Shown here: positions 1-8,646 of the stretch, piece by piece
Numbering within the stretch: the stretch's first letter is position 1
Layout: each line of letters starts with the position of its first letter
Made by a program: the position numbers and the translations under genes
Source: Gilliamella sp. Pas-s25
GTDB lineage: Bacteria > Pseudomonadota > Gammaproteobacteria > Enterobacterales > Orbaceae
Reading direction: 5' to 3'
Length of the DNA stretch: 64,000 bases
Assembly: GCF_009795885.1 (NCBI RefSeq)
Contig: NZ_WTEV01000001.1
Location: 154,433 to 218,432, forward strand
Notes under the pieces: model-generated
Database searches by the model: none
The model's input: only the letters and a program-made list of their open reading frames with translations
What the model was told of the DNA's origin: nothing

Positions 1-413
1 ATGCCGCTGGAGTCGATTTTATTATTGTGCCAAAAGATCGCTCAGCACCGCTTAATTCCACCGTACAAAAAGTTGCCTGTGGCGCAGCTGAAAGTGTACC
101 GGTGGTTAGAGTGACCAATTTAGCACGCACGATGCGAATGTTACAAGATGAATATCAAGTTTGGATTGTGGGCACTGCTGGCGAGGCAGATAGAACACTT
201 TATCAAACCGATTTTTATAAAACATCAACAGCGACTTCACTTGCTTTGGTGATGGGTGCGGAAGGTGAAGGGATGCGCCGTTTAACAAAAGAACATTGTG
301 ATGAATTAGTCAGCATCCCCATGGCTGGCATTGTGTCATCACTTAATGTGTCGGTAGCAACTGGTGTTTGTTTATTTGAAATTGTTCGGCAAAAATCAAC
401 TATCAAAACCTAA
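1..413 (+). CDS. rlmB: 23S rRNA (guanosine-2'-O-)-methyltransferase RlmB, 3' part
   Basis: This is the C-terminal half (about 137 codons) of the SPOUT-class enzyme that 2'-O-methylates G2251 in the peptidyl-transferase P loop of 23S rRNA using S-adenosylmethionine. The frame is open from base 3, so the gene starts before the window, and the internal ATG at 27 is not the real start. The two C-terminal SPOUT knot motifs are visible: [13 protein letters not shown] (SAM pocket) and [19 protein letters not shown] (knot and dimer interface). Just before them lie the family segments [25 protein letters not shown] and VTNLARTM. Identity to E. coli RlmB is very high in these stretches. It is followed by a hairpin at 427-454 and then by a long non-coding region, so it looks like the last gene of its transcript. 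Confidence 0.93.
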   Translation, partial: AAGVDFIIVPKDRSAPLNSTVQKVACGAAESVPVVRVTNLARTMRMLQDEYQVWIVGTAGEADRTLYQTDFYKTSTATSLALVMGAEGEGMRRLTKEHCDELVSIPMAGIVSSLNVSVATGVCLFEIVRQKSTIKT

Positions 414-426
414 TCTCAATGGTCAT

Positions 427-454
427 AACCGTATTGGTTATACTCAATACGGTT
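427..454 (+). terminator. hairpin after rlmB
   Basis: A perfect 10-bp stem (AACCGTATTG at 427-436 with CAATACGGTT at 445-454, 8-nt loop) lies 14 nt after the rlmB stop. There is no clean run of T after it, so termination is likely but may be inefficient. Confidence 0.5.
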
Positions 455-785
455 TAAGATGATCTTATTCACATTATTCTTATATAGGCGTTGTTTACGG
501 TAATTTTAGAAACTACGGTAAAAATATACATAATAACGCCAGATCACCGACAAGCGATCTAGCGCTTATATCACAAAAAAGATAACCGCAACAGGTTGGA
601 CTAAATCCTTTATAGTCACCATCTAACTATTGATAACATGCTAGACAAAGCTTGATTGAAGCTATTTGCTCCTTAACCCATAAGAAAGAATATTATAAAA
701 CCACCAATTACAGCATTGAATGTTTGTTGAATGTTGAAAAATTTATTGAATATAAAATACGAAAATAAGCTAGGTATTTACCCTA

Positions 786-945
786 TGTTCACTTTTTAGG
801 TTATATTTTGTAAAAAATATTCAGGAGTCTATACCGTTTCGTGATTAATTACGAATTTGCAGTATCTATTTATTAAAACGTGTGATAACCGTCAGAACAA
901 TCAAATATACACAAAACCGCTTATCCTTAAATGCATGGGAAAGCT
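786..945. repeat. direct repeat block, copy 1
   Basis: Nearly identical to 977-1135, offset by 191 bp. It contains the dispersed core motif TTCAGGAGTCTATACCGTTTC (820-840), a near-palindrome CGTGATTAATTACG (840-853), and the segment CAGTATCTATTTATTAAAAC followed by GTGTGATAACCGTCAG. The two copies differ at scattered single bases and small indels, so the duplication is not brand new. It is non-coding in all frames. The core motif recurs at 9188, 45791 and 60577. Confidence 0.8.
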
Positions 946-976
946 GAAAGCGATAGCGATTTTAATAAAGATGTGG

Positions 977-1135
977 TGTTCACTTTTAGATTATATTTTT
1001 GTAAAAAATATTCAGGAGTCTATACCGTTTCATGATTAATTACGAATTTGCAGTATCTATTTATTAAAACGTGTGATAACCGTCAGATTAATCAAATATT
1101 CACAAAACCGCTTGCCCTTAAATGAATAAGAAAGC
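977..1135. repeat. direct repeat block, copy 2
   Basis: Second copy of the block at 786-945, in the same orientation and separated from it by about 30 bp of unrelated sequence. It diverges from copy 1 after the CACAAAACCGCTT segment. A tandem duplication of a non-coding element is the simplest reading. No transposase or terminal inverted repeat is attached. Confidence 0.8.
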
Positions 1136-1389
1136 GTGAGAAGTACTTTCATGGTGATGTGGCATAATTAGCAACTATTTGAATATTCAAAGGATAGAAA
1201 GCAACATGTTAAGCGATTTCCGATAAAACATCTTATGCCTTTTTAGAAGACTATTTTAATCATGAAATTTAAACAACACAGCTTTTTGCTACACCTTATT
1301 TTTATTCTATAGATAGACATTATCCAATTGCTTGGCTTGGCTCAATGCTATTTTATTCTTCCCATTTTTATTGAATTTTCTATCACTAA

Positions 1390-1410
1390 TTTGCCATTTT
1401 TATTGGCAAA
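1390..1410. promoter_or_regulatory. small dyad upstream of the PTS regulator
   Basis: TTTGCCA (1390-1396) and TGGCAAA (1404-1410) form an inverted repeat about 70 bp before the regulator start. It could be an operator for the PRD regulator or a small hairpin. No functional motif is recognised, so this is inference from symmetry and position only. Confidence 0.25.
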
Positions 1411-1479
1411 AATACCAACTAGGTAAGCAAATCTATCTCACTTATACTTAATTTATGAAGTCAATAGGTGAATAAGCTT

Positions 1480-3570
1480 ATGCGAACAAGAACCATTGAG
1501 TTATTTAAGAAATTTATTTCAATCGACTATCCGATCACCTCCGAGATGTTGTCGGAAGAGTTTCAGATTAGTGCGCGAACCATTCGCAATGAAATCCAAG
1601 AAATTAATGAGTTTTTAACGCAAAGACAATTTCCTTTAATTTCAACAGTGCGTAGTAAAGGTTTTATAATCAATGCGACGCAAGATCAAAAACAGTTAAT
1701 TCACAACGCATTGTTGGGCGTGCCAACTTCATCAATTTTAAGTAAAGATGAACGTCAGTTTGATTTGTTACTGTCTATTGCGTTTTCTGCCTCTCCAACC
1801 ATTCTCAGTCATAAAGAAAGTGTTTTTTTTGTTTCAAAAAGTGTTTTAGATGAAGATATTAGAAAACTTAAAACTCGGCTGAAAAAATATGATATTGAAT
1901 TAATCAGCCAGCCTAAACAAGGTATGCAGTTTGTTGGATTGGAACGCTCTATTCGTTTAATGATGTATGAAGCGATTAATCAGTTCGCAGGTAATTTAGA
2001 ATTTGATAAACCATTAAATGAATTAAGCTTGATACAGCAGTCATTGTTTAATTATATTCCTCAATCTCTTATCTGTGACTTATTAAAATTAGCCCACCAA
2101 ACTATTAGCCAGATTCATGATGAGATTTATATTCAACAACTGGTTGTTTTTACTGCTATTTGGGTAATTAGAAACCAGCAGCAACATCATCTCACCATGA
2201 TAAGAACTGATTTTAATAATAATGATTTGGGCGAAATAGCAAAATTTATTCATTTGGTTTGTCGGCATGTTGCTTTGCAAGTTAATAGGCAAGAACAACA
2301 ATACATTATTTATATGCTAGAAGCGTTCAATACCAAGGATATCAATAACTATATAGAGTGGGTAAATGCACAGTTATTAGCGATTAAGTTAGTTAATTAT
2401 GTCGAAGAAAAAACACAAATTCCATTTTCAACTAAACAAGAACAGCTGTACGAAAATTTATGTAAACATTTAGCAGGTCTTATTGCGCGAGTGAGTAATA
2501 ATATTCATATTATTAATCCATTACTCGATAACATCAAACAAAACTATGGTGCAATTTATTCAGTTATTGCTATGTTTATGCAAGAACTTGAAACGACCTT
2601 AACTCATAAAGTATCTGATGACGAAATTGCCTTTTTAACTATTCATTTTTCTACCTTTGCAAGCGCAATTAATCAAGAGCGAAGCTACTATTTTAAAGCA
2701 GTGGTCTTTTGTGACCATGGTATAGCAACTTCTAACTTATTAGCAGAAACACTTAAAGAGTTTTTTAATATTGATGTACTAGCCATTTTGGGACGTAATG
2801 ATCAGAATTTATTAGCTCAACTCGATTTTGACTTAATATTTTCTACTTTTCCATTACCGCACTTAGCTCATCCAGTATTGGTGTTAGAACCGATTTTAAA
2901 AGAGAAAAATCATCCTATTATCACTGATTTCTTAGCTAAGCACAGGGCTAATCAACGCGTTGTAAATCATTTGGTTGATGCGACCGATCTTTTCTATTCA
3001 TTGGTTGATTTGATTCAACAAAGTGGTGGCATCATGTCAGCACCTATTTATAACCAACTCGAAAAATGTTTAGCGATTAATAATCTTAAAATCAATAAAA
3101 GGAAAATCCAGCCTATGTTGAAAGATATTCTTACCGATAATGACATTATATTGCAGCAAGATAGTTCAAATTGGCAACAAGCGATCAAAATTGCGGCTGA
3201 GCCATTATTAAAAAAACAATTTATTTTACCATCTTATATTGATGCCATGATTACGTCGGTCGAGCAATATGGTCCGTATATCGTTATAGGCAAAAATTTA
3301 GCGTTGGCACACGCTCGCCCTGAAGATGGCGTAAACCAGTTAGGGGTGAGTGTCGTGACTCTCCGTCATCCCGTGGATTTTGGTAATTCAGAAATGGGAC
3401 CTGTCAAAATCATATTTTGTTTAGCTGCTATCGATTCGTTTTCTCATCTCAATATTATGCGTAGTTTGATTGAGTTGATTAATGATGAACAAAAACTTGA
3501 AAGCTTAACAATGTGTCATTCGGTACAGCAATTTAAGAACATTTTATTTAATGAACCTAATTCGGATTGA
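1480..3570 (+). CDS. PRD-containing PTS transcriptional regulator with EIIB- and EIIA-like domains
   Basis: A 696-residue MtlR/LicR/BglG-type regulator. From the N-terminus: a helix-turn-helix (about 10-60), a second helical DNA-binding part, PRD1 (about 190-290), PRD2 (about 310-405), a short EIIB-like domain (about 405-500) and a C-terminal EIIA-2-like domain (about 550-690). PRD2 is canonical, with CKHLAG and LTIHF histidines. The EIIB-like part has Cys in VVFCDHGIATSN, and the EIIA-like part has the expected His in LALAHARPEDGV, so all phosphorylation sites look intact. ATG at 1480 is chosen because AGGTGA lies 8 nt before it; a GTG at 1468 in frame would add 4 residues. The gene leads an operon with PTS EIIB and EIIC but no separate EIIA gene. 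It probably senses PTS phosphorylation state and activates the operon. Whether it binds DNA or RNA cannot be told from sequence. Confidence 0.88.
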   Translation: MRTRTIELFKKFISIDYPITSEMLSEEFQISARTIRNEIQEINEFLTQRQFPLISTVRSKGFIINATQDQKQLIHNALLGVPTSSILSKDERQFDLLLSIAFSASPTILSHKESVFFVSKSVLDEDIRKLKTRLKKYDIELISQPKQGMQFVGLERSIRLMMYEAINQFAGNLEFDKPLNELSLIQQSLFNYIPQSLICDLLKLAHQTISQIHDEIYIQQLVVFTAIWVIRNQQQHHLTMIRTDFNNNDLGEIAKFIHLVCRHVALQVNRQEQQYIIYMLEAFNTKDINNYIEWVNAQLLAIKLVNYVEEKTQIPFSTKQEQLYENLCKHLAGLIARVSNNIHIINPLLDNIKQNYGAIYSVIAMFMQELETTLTHKVSDDEIAFLTIHFSTFASAINQERSYYFKAVVFCDHGIATSNLLAETLKEFFNIDVLAILGRNDQNLLAQLDFDLIFSTFPLPHLAHPVLVLEPILKEKNHPIITDFLAKHRANQRVVNHLVDATDLFYSLVDLIQQSGGIMSAPIYNQLEKCLAINNLKINKRKIQPMLKDILTDNDIILQQDSSNWQQAIKIAAEPLLKKQFILPSYIDAMITSVEQYGPYIVIGKNLALAHARPEDGVNQLGVSVVTLRHPVDFGNSEMGPVKIIFCLAAIDSFSHLNIMRSLIELINDEQKLESLTMCHSVQQFKNILFNEPNSD

Positions 3571-3596
3571 ACCATTAAATTATAGGAGGATTGAAA

Positions 3597-3899
3597 ATGA
3601 GTAATTTAACTATTTTATTTGTTTGTGGTGCGGGATTAGGCAGTAGTTTTGCCGCGCAAATGGCGACTGAAGATGTGCTAAAAGCCAAAGGAATTGATGC
3701 CAAGTTGGATCATACTGATATCTCATCTGCTGCTTCTATGAACGCCGATATTATTATCACTGCTGAAAATTTTCGCCCACAGTTTGCTAAGTTTAATATC
3801 CGTGAACAGACCTCAATTGTTTATCTCAAAAATATTGTCTCAAAAACTGAAATAGATGAGAAGTTAAGTCCAGTATTGCAACAAAAAGGACTGCTTTAA
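3597..3899 (+). CDS. PTS system EIIB component, SgaB/UlaB-like
   Basis: A 100-residue cytoplasmic phosphocarrier of the lactose/ascorbate-type EIIB fold. The phosphorylatable Cys sits in an N-terminal P-loop-like motif, LFVCGAGLGSS (residues about 6-16). It accepts phosphate from an EIIA and passes it to the sugar carried by the downstream EIIC. The start is ATG 3597, with a full AGGAGG at 3584-3589 and 7-nt spacing; the upstream TTG at 3591 in frame is too close to that site. It lies 26 nt after the regulator and 21 nt before the EIIC gene, clearly in one operon. The substrate cannot be read from EIIB. Confidence 0.9.
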   Translation: MSNLTILFVCGAGLGSSFAAQMATEDVLKAKGIDAKLDHTDISSAASMNADIIITAENFRPQFAKFNIREQTSIVYLKNIVSKTEIDEKLSPVLQQKGLL

Positions 3900-3920
3900 A
3901 TTGCCAAATAGGAGAATACT

Positions 3921-5210
3921 ATGAACGTAATTAACTTTATTATCGATAATATTTTAACGCAAGCGTCGATAACAATTAGTCTCATTGCTATGTTTGGCTT
4001 GATGTTGCAACGTAAATCAGTAGGTCAAATTATTTCGGGATCGCTTAAAACATTATTGGGCTTTCAAGTGCTCAATGCGGGATCAAGTATCATTGTTGGC
4101 AGTTTGACCTATTTCGGGCACATTTTTACCGCTGGATTTGATATGCAAGGGATTATCCCGTCTATTGAAGCGATTAATGGTCAAGCCATGAATCAGTTAG
4201 GTTTAGGTCGTGATATTGCTCTGACTTTTTTGATGATTTTTATCTTTAATATTCTAATTGCCCGTTTTACTCGCTGGAAATATATCTTTTTAACTGGTCA
4301 GGCTATTCTCTGGATGGCAACCATGACCACGGTATTTGGTAGTTTTGCTGGACTTTCTGGAGTCGTGCTAATTGTAGTTGGCGGTTTTATTGGTGCACTT
4401 TTTGCGGTATTTATGCCAGCTATTGCACAGCCGATTATTCGTAAAGTGACGGGATCTAATGACATTGCGCTTGGTCACTTTTGTACAATTGGTTATTTAT
4501 TTGAAGCGGGTGTTGCTTATGTTGTGGGGGAGCGAGGTGAAAACAAACGTTCAATAGAAGAGATGAAATTACCTAAATCATTTGAATTTTTGCAAGATAC
4601 CTATCTGTCAGTTATGGTCGTTATGATCCCACTCTATATTATTACGGTTCTTTTTGCCGGCGAGGCGTATGCTTCAACATTATCGGGTAGCCAACATTAT
4701 GTGATGTATGCCTTTACGCAAGCCATCATTTTTGTTGTGGGGATCTATGTGTTATTAGCTGGCGTTAGGTTATTGCTCGGCGAAATTGTACCTGCGTTTA
4801 GAGGTATTGCAATGAAAGTGGTTCCTAATGCTATACCGGCGCTTGATTGTCCTGTGTTTTTTCCTTATAGCCCAAATGCAGTCATATTAGGGTTTATTAC
4901 CACATCAATTGGTACTGTGATTGCGATGTTGACGTTGCCAGCTTTTGGATTAGCCATGATTTTACCTGGAATGTTAACTAACTTTTTTGCTGGTGGTACC
5001 GCAGGCATATTCGGTAATGCTGTTGGTGGTCGCCGTGGTGCGCTCATTGGTGGTATTGCGCATGGTTTCTTTATTACTTTATTACCTGCATTACTGGTGA
5101 CTATCTTTAATCAAATGGGCTTTATTAATGCTACAGCAACCGATGTTGATACAGTTACAGCGGCGTTACTTTATGCATGGATTTTAAGTCCTTTATTAAA
5201 GCATTTTTAG
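3921..5210 (+). CDS. PTS system EIIC component, UlaA (SgaT) family
   Basis: A 429-residue integral membrane permease of the ascorbate-type (AG superfamily) PTS EIIC family. About ten or eleven hydrophobic segments fill the protein. Family features include SLKTLLGFQVLNAGSSIIVG near the start, a repeated LGG/GFIG-rich core, the segment FAGGTAGIFGNAVGGRRGA and a C-terminal GFFITLLPALL. It is somewhat shorter than E. coli UlaA (about 465). ATG 3921 has AGGAG 9 nt upstream. L-ascorbate is the textbook substrate of the family, but the ula catabolic enzymes are absent here and the downstream genes are an aldolase and a kinase-like protein, so another sugar or sugar acid is as likely. Confidence 0.88.
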   Translation: MNVINFIIDNILTQASITISLIAMFGLMLQRKSVGQIISGSLKTLLGFQVLNAGSSIIVGSLTYFGHIFTAGFDMQGIIPSIEAINGQAMNQLGLGRDIALTFLMIFIFNILIARFTRWKYIFLTGQAILWMATMTTVFGSFAGLSGVVLIVVGGFIGALFAVFMPAIAQPIIRKVTGSNDIALGHFCTIGYLFEAGVAYVVGERGENKRSIEEMKLPKSFEFLQDTYLSVMVVMIPLYIITVLFAGEAYASTLSGSQHYVMYAFTQAIIFVVGIYVLLAGVRLLLGEIVPAFRGIAMKVVPNAIPALDCPVFFPYSPNAVILGFITTSIGTVIAMLTLPAFGLAMILPGMLTNFFAGGTAGIFGNAVGGRRGALIGGIAHGFFITLLPALLVTIFNQMGFINATATDVDTVTAALLYAWILSPLLKHF

Positions 5211-5224
5211 GATAGGAGTTTGCT

Positions 5225-5632
5225 ATGTTTAACTTTTTTAAAAAAAGTAAGCCCAAAAAAGAGTTGGTTGATAAACCAGACATAACAAGTAGCCTGACAT
5301 CAACACAAATTGACCAAATTGAACAATCAATTAGTCAATTGTTACAACAAATTGATCATACAGATGATGCGGTAACTTTAGCCTCATTATGTGAAACAAC
5401 AGGGCTTCTTTATTGCCAATTAGATCGTGTTGATTTTGCAATTGAGTATTTAGAAAAGAGTTTACAACATAAAAAATCAATTGGAGAAGGTTATAAAGCA
5501 TTAATGAATTTGTACAACCATAAACGTGCCGATGCCGCAAAACATGGTTCAATGGACGATATTGATTTTTGGATGAATAAGATGGATTCCATGCGCAACA
5601 TTGCCAAACAAGTTACGGTTCAACGAGATTAA
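5225..5632 (+). CDS. small helical (TPR-like) protein in PTS operon, unknown function
   Basis: A 135-residue soluble protein with a basic N-terminus (FNFFKKSKPKKE) followed by amphipathic helices. The middle part (about 50-95: TLASLCETTGLLYCQLDRVD then FAIEYLEKSLQHKKSIGEGYKALMNLY) reads like two tetratricopeptide-type helical hairpins. There is no signal peptide or membrane segment. It is tightly placed, 14 nt after the EIIC gene with ATAGGAG before ATG 5225, and 11 nt before the aldolase start. I do not recognise a named family. The position suggests an accessory or scaffold role for the PTS or the sugar-phosphate enzymes, which is inference only. Confidence 0.7.
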   Translation: MFNFFKKSKPKKELVDKPDITSSLTSTQIDQIEQSISQLLQQIDHTDDAVTLASLCETTGLLYCQLDRVDFAIEYLEKSLQHKKSIGEGYKALMNLYNHKRADAAKHGSMDDIDFWMNKMDSMRNIAKQVTVQRD

Positions 5633-5643
5633 AGGAAATGATT

Positions 5644-6501
5644 ATGTATACCACACTAAAAGATGTCACTTTATTAGCTCAAAAACTCAATTTTACTGTT
5701 GGTGCGTTTAACACGCACAACTTAGAAATGCTGCCTGATATGCTACGCGCAGCGAAAGAAGTAGGTGCACCAATTATTATACAAACTAGCGTTGATACCG
5801 CACGCTATATTGGCTTTAAAGTATTGGTTAATGCGGTAAAAGCAATCGCCGATGAAGAGATTGTTGATGCTGTATTACATTTAGATCATGCAAAAAATTT
5901 TGATGATATTAAAGAAGCTATCGATAGTGGTTTTACCTCGGTGATGTTTGATGGCTCATCCTTACCATTTAAAGAAAATATTTTAAAAACCCGTGCGGTG
6001 GTTGAGTATGCGCATGCACGTGGCGTATCGGTCGAAGGTGAATTAGGCACGATAGGCGGAACAGAAGAGGGCATTCATGTTGATCCTAACGATCGAGTTT
6101 ATACCAAACCGAAAGATGCGTTAGCGTTTGTTCAAGCCACGGGTATTGATGCATTAGCTGTTGCCATTGGTACTAATCATGGACAGTTTAAATCAAAAAC
6201 AGAGGTGAATATTCCACTATTAAAAGAGATTCACGCTATGATAGATATTCCTTTGGTTATTCATGGTGGTACTGGTGTTAAAGAAGAAGATTACCCAGAA
6301 CTGATTAATAATGGTATTCGTAAATTTAATGTTGGCACAGAGCTCTTAGTTAATTGGACGCAAGTTGCCAAAGATAAGTTTGCTGATACTGAAGTGAATA
6401 AATCATTACGGCACAATATTATTCCCGCTAATCAAGCGGTTAAAGAAATTGTCAAACATAAAATGAGTTTGTTTCTTAACGTTAATAGTCGTATTAACTA
6501 A
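5644..6501 (+). CDS. class II (zinc) ketose-bisphosphate aldolase
   Basis: A 285-residue fructose/tagatose-bisphosphate aldolase family protein (Fba/GatY/KbaY), which cleaves a ketose 1,6-bisphosphate to dihydroxyacetone phosphate and an aldehyde phosphate. Visible motifs: VGAFNTHNLEML at the N-terminus, LHLDHAKNFDDIKEAI (zinc-binding His), EGELGTIGG, AIGTNHG (zinc/substrate loop) and VIHGGTGV (second His and phosphate site). ATG 5644 is chosen: AAAGGAA at 5631-5637 is well spaced from it and too close to the in-frame ATG 5638. It sits between the helical protein and the kinase-like gene, so it likely acts on a bisphosphorylated sugar made in this pathway. The exact substrate (fructose, tagatose or other) cannot be fixed by eye. 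Confidence 0.88.
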   Translation: MYTTLKDVTLLAQKLNFTVGAFNTHNLEMLPDMLRAAKEVGAPIIIQTSVDTARYIGFKVLVNAVKAIADEEIVDAVLHLDHAKNFDDIKEAIDSGFTSVMFDGSSLPFKENILKTRAVVEYAHARGVSVEGELGTIGGTEEGIHVDPNDRVYTKPKDALAFVQATGIDALAVAIGTNHGQFKSKTEVNIPLLKEIHAMIDIPLVIHGGTGVKEEDYPELINNGIRKFNVGTELLVNWTQVAKDKFADTEVNKSLRHNIIPANQAVKEIVKHKMSLFLNVNSRIN

Positions 6502-6512
6502 GGTATGTAAGC

Positions 6513-7124
6513 ATGCAGAAATATTTAATTTTACTGGCAGGCTGTCCATGTACGGGAAAAACCTATCTAGTTAATCAATTGCAACAGCAATTTAAAGATA
6601 GCTTTGTTATCACACCCGATGAAGCCAAAATTTTATATGCTGAGTCTATTGGCTTTAATTGTAAAGCTGAAAAGGAAGCGTTAGAACACAAAGTTTGGCA
6701 ATTTTATTACGGTGTTTTACAACTGTATATGGATGCAGGTAAAAGGGTGATTATTTCTGAATATCCATTTAGTGATAAGCAAAAAAGGCAACTGAGTGAA
6801 TTTGCTGAGCAATATCACTATCAAGTGATAACCATTCGCTTAGTTGCTGATTTTGATGTGATATGGCAACGTCGTTACCTGCGTGATCGTTCACCTGAGC
6901 GCCATTTATGCCATATTATGCAACATTATCATTATGGCGATACGTTAGAAAATCGAAATCTTGCTGATGATTTAATCACTAAGGATCAATTCTATCAAGT
7001 TTGCCAAATGCGGCAGTATGATCAATTTGTTTTAGGTAACTTGATTCAAGTTGATGTCACTGACTTTACTAAAGTAGATTACTCAAGATTATTGAATGAG
7101 TTGAAGCAAATAGTTAAGTTATAA
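6513..7124 (+). CDS. P-loop kinase-like ATPase in PTS operon
   Basis: A 203-residue protein with an N-terminal Walker A motif, LLAGCPCTGKT (residues 6-16), an ITPDEAK segment where zeta-toxin and small-molecule kinases place the catalytic Asp, and a later RRYLRDRSPERH lid-like basic stretch (about 115-126). The overall plan is that of the AAA_33/gluconate-kinase/zeta-like P-loop kinases. It starts 11 nt after the aldolase and ends just before a strong terminator, so it is the last operon gene. A simple model is that it phosphorylates the PTS-delivered sugar phosphate to the bisphosphate cleaved by the aldolase. That is inference; a nucleotide or protein kinase role is not excluded. Confidence 0.75.
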   Translation: MQKYLILLAGCPCTGKTYLVNQLQQQFKDSFVITPDEAKILYAESIGFNCKAEKEALEHKVWQFYYGVLQLYMDAGKRVIISEYPFSDKQKRQLSEFAEQYHYQVITIRLVADFDVIWQRRYLRDRSPERHLCHIMQHYHYGDTLENRNLADDLITKDQFYQVCQMRQYDQFVLGNLIQVDVTDFTKVDYSRLLNELKQIVKL

Positions 7125-7146
7125 ATAGTGCCATTATCAAAATGAA

Positions 7147-7172
7147 AATGCCGACCAATTTTAGTCGGCATT
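7147..7172. terminator. bidirectional terminator between PTS operon and katA
   Basis: A 9-bp stem (AATGCCGAC at 7147-7155 with GTCGGCATT at 7164-7172) and 8-nt loop, followed on the + strand by GTTATTTT and preceded by an A-rich run that serves the - strand. It lies between convergent genes. Confidence 0.85.
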
Positions 7173-7185
7173 GTTATTTTAAGTA

Positions 7186-8646
7186 CTAGCTTTTTATTAG
7201 GTCAACATCGATCCCTAGTCCTTTGGCAATTCCAGAACCATAATCAGGATGCACTTTGTAGAAGTGTGTGAGCTGCCTAATTTGAATGTCTCGATTTACG
7301 TTTTTCATAGATCCAACGATATTATCAATAAGCAGTTGTTTTTGATCGGGATTCATTAAATTAAATAATGCACGTGGCTGTGAGTAATAATCGCCATCCA
7401 CACGATGATCATGCCTATCCATTGTCCCAGCAGGTACATGCATTGGCGGTTCGGCATATTGTGGTTGCTGTTTTGGTGCACTATCTACGCTATTAGGCTC
7501 ATAGTTAGGGGCATTATCAGGGTTGTAATAACGCATTGCACCATCGCGTTGATAATTATGCACAGGACATTTTGGAGCATTGATCGGCAATTGTTGATAA
7601 TTAGTACCAATACGATAGCGGTGTGCATCGGCATAAGCAAAAATTCGACCTTGTAGCATCTTATCTGGGGATAAACCTGTTCCAGGCACCACATTACTTG
7701 GTTCAAAGGCAGATTGTTCAACTTCCGTAAAATAGTTTTCTGGATTACGATTGAGTTCCATCACGCCGACTTCGATTAATGGATATTGTTTTTGTGACCA
7801 CACTTTTGTGACATCAAACGGATTTTCAGGATGGTTATTGGCTTGCTCTTCAGTCATAACTTGTATATAAAGCCGCCATTTTGGATAGTCTCCTCGCTCA
7901 ATGGCTTTGAACAGATCTTCTTGTGCAGAATCTGGATTGGTTCCATCTATTTCCGTTGCTTTTTTAGGATGGATATTTTTGATCCCCTGTTCGGTTCGAA
8001 AATGCCATTTAACCCAAGTTCGTATACCATCTTTATTAATTAAGCTATAGGTATGGCTACCATAACCGTGCATATGACGATAACCATCAGGAATACCACG
8101 ATCCGAAAATAAAATAGTGACTTGATGAAGTGATTCTGGCGATAAAGACCAAAAATCCCACATCATTTGTGGATCTTTTAAATTAGTTTTGGGATCACGC
8201 TTTTGCGTATGAATAAAGTCAGGAAATTTGAGTGGATCACGAATAAAAAATACCGGGGTATTATTGCCTACGATATCCCAATTACCTTGGTCGGTATAAA
8301 ACTTGACTGAAAACCCACGTGGATCCCGTGCTGTATCAGATGAGCCTCTCTCTCCTCCTACCAATGAAAATCGAGCAAAAATTGGAGTTTGTTTACCAAC
8401 ACTGGCAAATAGACTGGCGTAAGAATATTGGGTGATATCATTAGTGACAGTAAAAGTACCATGTGCGCCAGAACCTTTGGCGTGAACTCGTCGTTCAGGG
8501 ATATTTTCACGGTTGAAATGAGCAAGTTTTTCGATAAGCTGAAAATCATCTATCAACACAGGACCTTGGGGACCGGCAGTTCGAGAGTTTTGATTATCGG
8601 CTATTGGGGCACCGTTATTATTGGTTAGTTCTTTTTTTTCTGACAT
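7186..8646 (-). CDS. katA: monofunctional haem catalase
   Basis: A 486-residue small-subunit (clade III type) catalase that dismutates hydrogen peroxide in the cytoplasm. Catalytic residues are in place: distal His55 in [12 protein letters not shown], Asn128 in [11 protein letters not shown] and the proximal haem ligand Tyr338 in [14 protein letters not shown]. The [17 protein letters not shown] signature is also intact. ATG at 8646 follows AAGGAG with good spacing. The gene stands alone, convergent with the PTS operon and ending at the shared terminator. About 960 bp lie upstream before the next gene, so it has its own promoter. I cannot identify a confident OxyR site. The C-terminus is complete, with no flavodoxin-like extension. 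Confidence 0.96.
   Translation of the reverse strand: MSEKKELTNNNGAPIADNQNSRTAGPQGPVLIDDFQLIEKLAHFNRENIPERRVHAKGSGAHGTFTVTNDITQYSYASLFASVGKQTPIFARFSLVGGERGSSDTARDPRGFSVKFYTDQGNWDIVGNNTPVFFIRDPLKFPDFIHTQKRDPKTNLKDPQMMWDFWSLSPESLHQVTILFSDRGIPDGYRHMHGYGSHTYSLINKDGIRTWVKWHFRTEQGIKNIHPKKATEIDGTNPDSAQEDLFKAIERGDYPKWRLYIQVMTEEQANNHPENPFDVTKVWSQKQYPLIEVGVMELNRNPENYFTEVEQSAFEPSNVVPGTGLSPDKMLQGRIFAYADAHRYRIGTNYQQLPINAPKCPVHNYQRDGAMRYYNPDNAPNYEPNSVDSAPKQQPQYAEPPMHVPAGTMDRHDHRVDGDYYSQPRALFNLMNPDQKQLLIDNIVGSMKNVNRDIQIRQLTHFYKVHPDYGSGIAKGLGIDVDLIKS

Larger units (their letters stand above)
414..1479. other. gene-free stretch between rlmB and the PTS operon
   Basis: About 1 kb without a credible gene. The only open frame of note, at 857-1039, lies across a repeated block and has no ribosome-binding site or protein-like composition. 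The stretch holds the rlmB hairpin, two direct copies of a block of about 160 bp (786-945 and 977-1135) and a small dyad at 1390-1410. The rest is AT-rich sequence in which I recognise nothing. Confidence 0.6.

Noticed and set aside
601..645. GATAACATGCTAG shared with the region upstream of btsT (40630-40648)
   Set aside because: A 13-base match of this kind is expected by chance in a 64-kb AT-rich window; flanking sequence does not align.
857..1039. 60-codon open frame upstream of the PTS operon
   Set aside because: It spans a non-coding direct repeat, lacks a ribosome-binding site and is not continued in the second repeat copy.
3921..5210. Naming the EIIC gene ulaA
   Set aside because: Family membership is clear, but the ascorbate-6-phosphate catabolic genes are absent and the neighbours point to a different substrate, so no symbol was given.
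7405..7656. 83-codon + strand frame inside katA
   Set aside because: Antisense shadow of catalase with no start signal.
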